From assembly GCA_041484525.1 (NCBI GenBank), contig JBGPHT010000212.1, forward strand, positions 1 through 11,042: 11,042 nt of DNA. Direction: 5' to 3'. This document shows, piece after piece, positions 6,271 through 11,042 of this stretch. This DNA is from JBGPHT01 sp041484525 (GTDB lineage: Bacteria > Acidobacteriota > Terriglobia > Bryobacterales > Bryobacteraceae). Every line of letters starts with the position of its first letter. The first letter of the stretch is position 1. The notes under the pieces are model-generated. The model saw nothing but the letters and a program-made list of their open reading frames with translations, was not told where the DNA came from and made no database searches. The translations under genes and the position numbers were made by a program.

Positions 6271-7587
6271 TCATTTAGGAACAGGCGCGCTAAACGCGGT
6301 AGACGCTTTGGAGTTCACCCCGGAAAGGTCTCGATTTACGGCATCGAGGTGAGTGAGCTCCTCCTGCAACCTGGCCCAATCGCCTGCGTCAGCCTTGGTC
6401 GCGATAGGAAGGCTGAGGTCCTGATAGAAAGCGAGAATATCGCTCCTGAGGTCTTGCGGCAGATCTGCGTAGTGACCTTCCAGCTTGTGAAGCAGCTTCG
6501 CATACGCGCCATCAGTCAGCTTGTATTTGCCCGCCTTAGTGGCTTCTCCCGCGTCAAAATTCTCATTGGGAAGGTTGAGCTGGCCGCGGCCCACGGCGGT
6601 AAGTAACTCGCGATAAAGGTCGACCGACGCGTTGAAGCCGGCCATGTACAGCTTTTCGGTTTCCGGTGTCAGTTTCTCAAACCCAAGCGCCTTGAATGGG
6701 CCTATTCTGGGCACGATGCGGAAGAACGCCGCCAGCATTCTTGACCGAATTCCCGGCCGTTGATAGGTGGCGCCCCAGTTCTTTTCGTAGCTGGACCGCG
6801 ACAGATTGTAGAGAAACTTCTTGCGCGTGATGCCGGGGGCCTCCTTCCGGATTTCCTGGCTCTTGATTTGCCACGCGACTTTGGTCAGCGCCGGAAGGAT
6901 GGTCCCGACCGCCCGCCGGTACGACCCGATCGCGAGATCGAGGTTCAGGAATACCTGCTCGATCCGGATCCCATAGGTGTCCTGAAAGGCACGCTGGAGC
7001 ACGGGTTTCGCGACTTGAAAACCGATGAAGTCTTTGTAAGCCGCTGAAGCGTAGCGGCTCTTCGCGGACTGAAACACATCGAATCCAAACTCTGTCTTGG
7101 TGTGCGAGAAGGGATCGTCCCCATACGTTACTGAATTCCCGAATCGCAGTCGAAGCTTCGGGTAGAGCAGCGGTACCGAGACGTTTGTGGCCATGCGATG
7201 GCCATTGTTGTCGGCCGCGAAATGCGTCAGTGCGCCCAGCGCGAATGCGTACTCGTTGAGATCCTGAGACTCGCGAATCAGATTGACGATGAAGTCACCG
7301 CTGCGGACGTAATGCGTCAAATCGCTGTAAAACTTACTGCCGAACGGATAATATCCCAGGTCTTGAATGATGCTCCCACCGTAGGCGTAGGCGTGCGCCG
7401 CCGTCAAATCGTCCGCCGTGGCGGCCGGGAAGCGTTTCAGGAGAAGAGGCTTGATTGCGCTGTCCCAGGTGGAATCGACGATGGCCTCGTGCGTCAGCAC
7501 CGAGTACGAATAGGCGTTCTGACAAGAGAATAGAACCAACAGGCCAAAAGCGGTCGATGGCAGACGAGCTTTATGTCGAGTCGTCAT
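6271..7587 (-). CDS. Secreted zinc-dependent phospholipase C-like protein
   Basis: Encodes 438 residues from the ATG at 7587. Residues 1-27 are a signal peptide (RHKARLP, hydrophobic FGLLVLF, then SCQNAYS); Cys22 sits in an imperfect lipobox (LFSC), so a lipoprotein is possible. The mature start YSVLTHEAIVD and the spaced histidines and aspartates AHAYAYGGSIIQDLGYYPFG (64-83), SDLTHYVRSGDF (88-99) and GALTHFAADNNGHRMATN (118-135) follow the zinc-dependent phospholipase C / S1-P1 pattern of metal ligands (H..D.....H....N). The remaining ~300 residues have no recognisable domain, making the protein clearly longer than classical bacterial phospholipase C. Its ATG overlaps the stop of the upstream gene (ATGA), so the two are co-translated. 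The substrate is not proven; phospholipid hydrolysis is the family inference. Confidence 0.8.
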   Translation of the reverse strand: MTTRHKARLPSTAFGLLVLFSCQNAYSYSVLTHEAIVDSTWDSAIKPLLLKRFPAATADDLTAAHAYAYGGSIIQDLGYYPFGSKFYSDLTHYVRSGDFIVNLIRESQDLNEYAFALGALTHFAADNNGHRMATNVSVPLLYPKLRLRFGNSVTYGDDPFSHTKTEFGFDVFQSAKSRYASAAYKDFIGFQVAKPVLQRAFQDTYGIRIEQVFLNLDLAIGSYRRAVGTILPALTKVAWQIKSQEIRKEAPGITRKKFLYNLSRSSYEKNWGATYQRPGIRSRMLAAFFRIVPRIGPFKALGFEKLTPETEKLYMAGFNASVDLYRELLTAVGRGQLNLPNENFDAGEATKAGKYKLTDGAYAKLLHKLEGHYADLPQDLRSDILAFYQDLSLPIATKADAGDWARLQEELTHLDAVNRDLSGVNSKASTAFSAPVPK

Positions 7588-8204
7588 TTCTTGCGGAGCA
7601 TCCTTCGCTTGATGTCCGGCCAGAACTCCGAGGCCAGATTGCTGACCAGATCCAACCCGAGCGTTACGGAGCCATGGATAAGCCCGAGGCGCGTCGTATT
7701 GAGCCGGTCCGGATACCACTGGTTCGAGAGAAAGGCTGCGCCATAGGCGCTTCCGATACGCCACGTGGACAGCGTTTCGCCGCAGCTATCGGTGCGCGTG
7801 AGCATGGTTCCGCGCAGCGCATGTCGCGACCGGCGCCAGAACCCGGTGCCGCCCGATCGAAAATATCGCGGGTCCTGACGCAGCGTCGAGTCCAGACCGA
7901 AAGCCAGAGCGCTGTGGATTCCGGAGCCGGCCATCGTGGAACCAAGACGTCTGCCGTAGCCAGTGGCGCCCTGTTCCCATTCTCTGGGAGAGTCCGATTC
8001 CTGCCGGATTCCCGCGTATGCGGCGGCACCCAGAACTGCCAATGGAGAAAACGCGCGTTTGGCGTGAAAGTGCAACTTGCCGGTCACATCGAGCGACTCA
8101 GGCGTTTGAGCGAACCCTGTGACGGGAATCGCAGCCGACACGGCGAGGATAAAAACGGCCCTGACTTCGGGGCATGTTCGAGTTCGCATTTGCAGGTACT
8201 TCAC
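7584..8204 (-). CDS. Secreted protein of unknown function (DPRYFRSG / EFWPDI family)
   Basis: Encodes 206 residues from GTG 8204, which has GAGGGAG just upstream at good spacing; the in-frame ATG at 8189 is the alternative. A signal peptide ends near residue 31 (AVFILAVSAAIPVTGFA). The mature part has small-residue hydrophobic stretches (SPLAVLGAAAYAG, IGSAYGAAFLSN, GSVTLGLDLVSNL) and the motifs LRQDPRYFRSG (109-118), NQWYPDR (161-167) and EFWPDI (193-198). I recognise this as a conserved hypothetical type seen in Acidobacteria, but know of no described function; the short Gly-rich hydrophobic segments would suit an outer-membrane or membrane-inserted protein. It lies between a terminator-like hairpin after the OmpA gene and the phospholipase gene, with which it shares an ATGA overlap, so it may be a secretion or anchoring partner of that enzyme. 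Confidence 0.72.
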   Translation of the reverse strand: MKYLQMRTRTCPEVRAVFILAVSAAIPVTGFAQTPESLDVTGKLHFHAKRAFSPLAVLGAAAYAGIRQESDSPREWEQGATGYGRRLGSTMAGSGIHSALAFGLDSTLRQDPRYFRSGGTGFWRRSRHALRGTMLTRTDSCGETLSTWRIGSAYGAAFLSNQWYPDRLNTTRLGLIHGSVTLGLDLVSNLASEFWPDIKRRMLRKK

Positions 8205-8251
8205 GAGATCTCCCTCGCAGCCACGATTCGATGCGCTATCAAAATCTAAGA

Positions 8252-8277
8252 GTGCAGGACCGCTGCCGATCCTGCAC
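8252..8277 (-). terminator. Stem-loop terminator after the OmpA-family gene
   Basis: GTGCAGGA (8252-8259) pairs perfectly with TCCTGCAC (8270-8277) around a 10-nt loop. On the minus strand the stem is followed by TCTTAGATTTT, a partly T-rich tail. It lies 18 bp after the OmpA stop codon and before the GTG start of the next gene, so it probably ends or attenuates the OmpA transcript. Confidence 0.55.
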
Positions 8278-8295
8278 AAAGGGGCTTGCGACCAG

Positions 8296-9951
8296 TTACC
8301 TGGAGGCGATCGCCTTCCCGATCGTCGTGCCAATCACCTCGCCCGAGATCACCAGCTCGACTCGGCGATTCTGCTGCCGGCCCGCAGCGGTATCATTCGA
8401 AGCTACCGGCTGAGTCTTGCCGAAGCCCTTCGACGTGACCGACCCACCCGCGATTCCCTGCGCGGTCAGGTATTCGCGCACAGACTCGCCGCGTTGTTCG
8501 GAGAGCTGCTGATTGTAGTCATCACCGCCGACGCTGTCCGTGTGACCTTCCACATCCAGCCTCAGCCCCGGATGCCCGGCGACGATACCGGCCACCTTGG
8601 CCAGCTTCTCGCGCGCCAGGGGCCGTAGCGTAAACTTGGCGGTGTCGAAGAGGACATCCGACATGTTCACGATCAAACCACGTGCTGTATCGCGGGTCTG
8701 CAGGATGAGGTTGAACTGCTTCAGTAACTGAATTCGCAGTTCCGCCTTCTCCGCCTCCAATTGCGCCCTCTGCTTGGCCGCGCCTTCGAGTTCCGCCTGG
8801 CTGGCCGCTCTTTGCGCCTCGTTCTCCCGCTTGAGGCGATCCGCCTCGGCTGCCGCGGCAGCTATCTTCGCGTCGTTTTCGAGTTTCAGACGGTCCGCCT
8901 CGGTTCCTGCAGCCGCCGCTCGGGCTTCAGCTTCGCGTTTTACACGATCGGCTTCCGCCAGTGCGGCCCCCGTCTGCGCATCCGCCTTGATCCGCGCCGC
9001 TTCGGCTTCCCGCGTCACGCGATTGGTCTCGGACTGCGCCGCTGCCCGTCCGTTCTCCGCGCGTGATTCGCGCTCGAGCGACCGCTGCCGCTCCGCCGTC
9101 AGGGCCTCGTCCTCCTGGCGTTTGACCGCGATTGCCCGCGCGTCCTCCGCCATCTGCACCGCTTCCCGCGAAGTCATGGTTACAGGCTTCGGACCGGCTT
9201 TGCGTGCCTGGTAGGCTTCGGCCTGCGCCAGGCTCTTCTCGGCCTTCTGGAAGGTCTCGACCGCAAAACGGCCGGCGCCCACGGCGCGCGCGATCTGCAC
9301 GGCGTTGCGCGCTTCGTAGAGTTCCAGCGGCATTTTCGGATCGACTTTCAGCGCCAGCGGGTTCGCGAGACGCGAATACTGGCCGCGCTGCAACAGTTCG
9401 TACTTGGCGTCGATATCCTCGACCTTCCCCTTGGTGTCCGCGCGCACTACGTTTTCCATCACGATCAAATCGCTCGGCCGGCTGACCGCGTAATAAGGTT
9501 CGGCGGTGACCACCAGCCCGAACACCTGCAGTTCGGTGGTTACGTTCAGCTTGCTCTTGGTTCCATTCAGGAGCACCTCACCCAGATTGGCCGTGCGGCC
9601 TTCAGGGGTGATGGCCCACAACACATAAGTGAGGTATTCGGCTCCGTTTTTTGTTGCCGGCTGCATACCATCGAATTCCACTTCGATTTCGATGTAGCCC
9701 TGCTTGCTCTCGACCTTGGCCTCGGCGCGAGAACCGGGGAGGAACTCGGTGCCCTTGAAATCGACTTTCGTCGCACCGCTGCGGTGCTGGTAGTTAATTG
9801 CCTTCGCGGTCCGCGATGTTACGGTGACGCGGTAAATGGGCATCGTTCCGGCTGCCATCCGGGTCGCGTTTTCGTCCTGAGTCTGCGGCTCGAGGGCCGA
9901 TACAACTCCGCATACCGTGAGGAATGCGCCGATCAGTTTTGTTTTCGTCAT
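8296..9951 (-). CDS. OmpA-family peptidoglycan-binding protein with long coiled coil
   Basis: Encodes 551 residues. Residues 1-20 are a signal peptide (KLIGAFLTVCGVVSA). Residues 38-200 form a beta-rich domain of a type I have only seen in acidobacterial OmpA-like proteins (YRVTVTSRTAKAINYQHRSG, LWAITPEGRTANLGEVLLNG). Residues 208-250 resemble the DUF4398 helical domain (LYEARNAVQIARAVGAG), and 262-410 are an Ala/Glu/Arg-rich coiled coil with three exact-length 18-residue repeats. The C-terminus (432-537) is an OmpA/MotB domain: VLFDTAKFTLRPLAREKL, VEGHTDSVGG, NQQLSEQRGESVREYL, and a final GRQQNRRVEL that carries the peptidoglycan-contact Arg. It should tie the outer envelope to the cell wall. 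No beta-barrel is evident, so the N-terminal attachment is uncertain. A weak AGG lies next to the ATG. Confidence 0.9.
   Translation of the reverse strand: MTKTKLIGAFLTVCGVVSALEPQTQDENATRMAAGTMPIYRVTVTSRTAKAINYQHRSGATKVDFKGTEFLPGSRAEAKVESKQGYIEIEVEFDGMQPATKNGAEYLTYVLWAITPEGRTANLGEVLLNGTKSKLNVTTELQVFGLVVTAEPYYAVSRPSDLIVMENVVRADTKGKVEDIDAKYELLQRGQYSRLANPLALKVDPKMPLELYEARNAVQIARAVGAGRFAVETFQKAEKSLAQAEAYQARKAGPKPVTMTSREAVQMAEDARAIAVKRQEDEALTAERQRSLERESRAENGRAAAQSETNRVTREAEAARIKADAQTGAALAEADRVKREAEARAAAAGTEADRLKLENDAKIAAAAAEADRLKRENEAQRAASQAELEGAAKQRAQLEAEKAELRIQLLKQFNLILQTRDTARGLIVNMSDVLFDTAKFTLRPLAREKLAKVAGIVAGHPGLRLDVEGHTDSVGGDDYNQQLSEQRGESVREYLTAQGIAGGSVTSKGFGKTQPVASNDTAAGRQQNRRVELVISGEVIGTTIGKAIASR
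8794..8955 (-). repeat. Three tandem 54-bp repeats coding for coiled-coil units
   Basis: Within the OmpA-family gene, residues 333-386 are three consecutive 18-residue units, each starting EADR(V/L)K: EADRVKREAEARAAAAGT, EADRLKLENDAKIAAAAA and EADRLKRENEAQRAASQA. A diverged copy, ETNRVTREAEAARIKAD, lies at 308-324. Such units can change in number by slippage or recombination, altering the reach of the coiled coil. Confidence 0.7.
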
Positions 9952-10543
9952 CCTAAGTTTCTTTCTCGCCAGATTATTGGCTGGCGCCGGTTGACGTACC
10001 CGTGCGCTCTCGCGACGAGTACTTGTTCAATAGGCCAATCAGTTTCGCCGCCGCCCTGGGCGTACGCACCGGCGTAGTGACGATCTGCCGGTTCTCAAGT
10101 TTTCTGCCGTAGAGTGACAAGCCAGCGGGTGGCTTGCGACTGCGAGCCCGCGGAGCACATGGCGTTTCCACCTTCCCGCCGTCGATCCTAGTAGCCCAAG
10201 GCCGCCTAAGAGACGAAATCGGTCTGCACCGAGAAGATCCCACAAACAGTTGAGGCTGGAGAACGGCAGCCAGATCTCATCGTTGCAATCCAGTGACCAC
10301 AACCTTGGGCGCCGGTGCCAGCTTCGACCATATTCGGTCACCGAATCGCCAGCCAATGCGGCAAACCAATCTGACCGTATTCGATCGTTTGACGAACGGG
10401 GGTCAGGCCGCGGGCAGCGCACACAAAGTTGATCCGGGCTCTTTCACGCGCCCGGCCCCGCGCCTGTAGTCTGTCATGCACGCTGACTCGCTGCCTGAAC
10501 ATTGGAGGGCGGATTGCTCTTTCCTGCATGGAAGGAGCAATAA
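9952..10543. other. 592-bp stretch without a convincing gene
   Basis: Minus-strand frames at 9974-10243 and 10039-10422 overlap each other and show no recognisable domain, signal peptide or ribosome binding site. The stretch holds a perfect 7-bp stem-loop (CAAGCCA 10118-10124 with TGGCTTG 10130-10136) and an inverted repeat ATTCGGT-C-ACCGAAT (10332-10346) that could be an operator. It should include the promoters of the minus-strand OmpA gene and of the plus-strand small membrane protein. Eroded gene remnants are possible. Confidence 0.4.
10332..10346. promoter_or_regulatory. Perfect 7-bp inverted repeat, possible operator
   Basis: ATTCGGT and ACCGAAT flank a single C. The block GACCATATTCGGT (10326-10338) recurs in near-identical form as GACCGTATTCGAT (10373-10385). 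The position, about 200 bp before the small membrane protein gene, would suit a regulator site, but both the inverted and the direct repeat are short enough to occur by chance. Confidence 0.2.
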
Positions 10544-10735
10544 ATGCCTCTGTTGAATGTTGTCGTGATGCTGATCGTCATTGGAGTAGGGCTGTACCTG
10601 ATCAACCGGTATATTCCCATGGCTTCCAGCATCAAAACGATTCTGAATGTCGTAGTGGTTGTTGTCGTCTGCGTCTGGCTCTTGCAAGCCGCTGGATTGT
10701 GGGCGAGCGTATCCAATTTTCGGCTGGGACGATGA
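10544..10735 (+). CDS. Small two-helix membrane protein (Thivi_2564-like)
   Basis: Encodes 63 residues with two hydrophobic helices, about 3-20 (LLNVVVMLIVIGVGLYL) and 33-52 (ILNVVVVVVVCVWLLQAAGL), joined by a short polar link NRYIPMASSIK. The pattern N-(R/N)-Y-I-P-M followed by K-I/T-I-L-N-V-V-V fits the Thivi_2564 family of small membrane proteins, whose function is unknown. A strong AAGGAG ribosome binding site (10532-10537) lies 6 nt before the ATG, and the hydrophobic codons are not matched by any better frame on the other strand. It stands alone, with about 590 bp before it and no full gene after it. Family recognition comes from memory of the sequence pattern. Confidence 0.75.
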   Translation: MPLLNVVVMLIVIGVGLYLINRYIPMASSIKTILNVVVVVVVCVWLLQAAGLWASVSNFRLGR

Positions 10736-10756
10736 CCGGTCTTTGAGAGCGTCGGT

Positions 10757-10789
10757 GCGCGGGCCCACCCGATTCCGGAGGCCCCGCGC
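10757..10789 (+). terminator. GC-rich stem-loop after the small membrane protein gene
   Basis: GCGCGGGCC (10757-10765) pairs with GGCCCCGCGC (10780-10789) with one bulged C and a 14-nt loop, 21 bp after the stop codon. No T-run follows, so it would be at best a weak intrinsic terminator or an mRNA 3'-end stabiliser. Confidence 0.35.
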
Positions 10790-10813
10790 GCAGCTCAATT
10801 TCTTCCAATCACC

Positions 10814-10921
10814 TCAGCCACCTGGCAACGTTGCAATCGCGCCTGTCCGGGGCTGGTAAGCGCCGCGGATGATCGCCTGAATGGTGGCGGCCTCCTTCCC
10901 ATAGATAGAGCTTGTCCCGTA
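10814..10921 (-). pseudogene. Possible C-terminal remnant of an unidentified gene
   Basis: A startless minus-strand frame of 35 codons between two stops reads, in part, SIYGKEAATIQAIIRGAYQP and ends RTGAIATLPGG. Codon choice (GCC, ATC, CGC, GGC) looks like a real coding sequence of this genome, but I do not recognise the family, and a stop codon lies directly upstream. It may be a decayed 3' end or chance. Confidence 0.2.
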
Positions 10922-11042
10922 TTAGGCGTTTTTGCCAGACGCATACTCTGAAATGTAAAGTACTTTCTATAATTGCAGGACAGCCGCTGTCCGTGCACGC
11001 ATGACGGGTATCTTCGTTCATTTTTGCCCGTTGGTTTTCGGA

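Larger units (their letters stand above)
10736..11042. other. Right-end stretch without a complete gene
   Basis: Apart from the stem-loop and the short coding-like remnant, nothing recognisable is present. A TATAAT box occurs at 10972-10977 in an AT-rich patch, without a good -35 box at 16-18 nt; it could belong to a gene beginning beyond the window. Confidence 0.3.

Noticed and set aside
7455..8249. 264-codon plus-strand open frame
   Set aside because: It lies antisense to the secreted protein and phospholipase genes, has no recognisable domain and a biased composition; the minus-strand genes have signal peptides, motifs and coupled starts.
8794..8955. CRISPR-like or satellite repeat
   Set aside because: The units have no spacers and stay in frame as a coiled coil in an OmpA-family protein.
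8774..9485. Plus-strand Ser/Ala/Arg-rich frames across the OmpA gene
   Set aside because: They are low-complexity mirror frames of the Ala/Glu/Arg coiled coil.
10039..10422. 127-codon minus-strand frame as a gene
   Set aside because: It has no ribosome binding site, no domain, and an Arg/Ser/Pro-rich composition typical of a chance frame in GC-rich DNA, though a decayed gene cannot be excluded.

Overview
The window reads as a high-GC chromosomal segment, most likely from the phylum Acidobacteriota (Solibacter/Bryobacter-like). That assignment is inferred from protein style: an NHL-repeat protein beginning with QYVISTVAGG, a Tat-exported Gfo/Idh/MocA oxidoreductase, an OmpA protein with a long Ala/Glu/Lys/Arg-rich coiled coil, and a small secreted protein with the DPRYFRSG and EFWPDI motifs that I associate with this phylum. 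No marker gene or rRNA is present to prove it. No tRNA, rRNA or CRISPR array was seen.

Left end (1-1480) is a scarred region. It holds the 5' stub of an NHL-repeat secreted protein (minus strand) and then an IS630-family element whose two terminal inverted repeats and flanking TA dinucleotides are still readable. Inside the element the middle of the transposase is missing. In its place sit, on the opposite strand, an intact-looking short hicB antitoxin gene and a frameshifted, truncated hicA toxin gene joined by an ATGA overlap.

Centre (1549-5780). A Tat-signal Gfo/Idh/MocA oxidoreductase runs on the plus strand. Convergent with it is a compact minus-strand operon read in the order DinB-like protein, NRDE/TANGO2-like protein, DedA membrane protein, ATP-grasp enzyme. 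The junctions are a TAGTG overlap, a 13-nt gap and a 20-nt overlap. The 3' end of the ATP-grasp gene overlaps the 3' end of the oxidoreductase gene by 86 bp.

Next (5885-6199) is a chimeric gene scar on the plus strand: an internal piece of a GMC oxidoreductase runs in frame into the last ~30 residues of an SMP-30/gluconolactonase-like protein.

Right part (6271-9951) is a minus-strand cell-envelope group: an OmpA-family protein with a coiled coil, a stem-loop terminator, a small secreted protein of unknown function, and a secreted zinc-dependent phospholipase C-like protein whose start overlaps the previous stop (ATGA). About 590 bp without a convincing gene follow. Then comes a 63-residue two-helix membrane protein with a strong ribosome binding site, and a final ~300 bp with no complete gene. 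I see no obvious anti-phage or biosynthetic system. The items most worth following are the hicBA-in-IS630 unit, the DinB/NRDE/DedA/ATP-grasp operon and the OmpA/secreted protein/phospholipase group.
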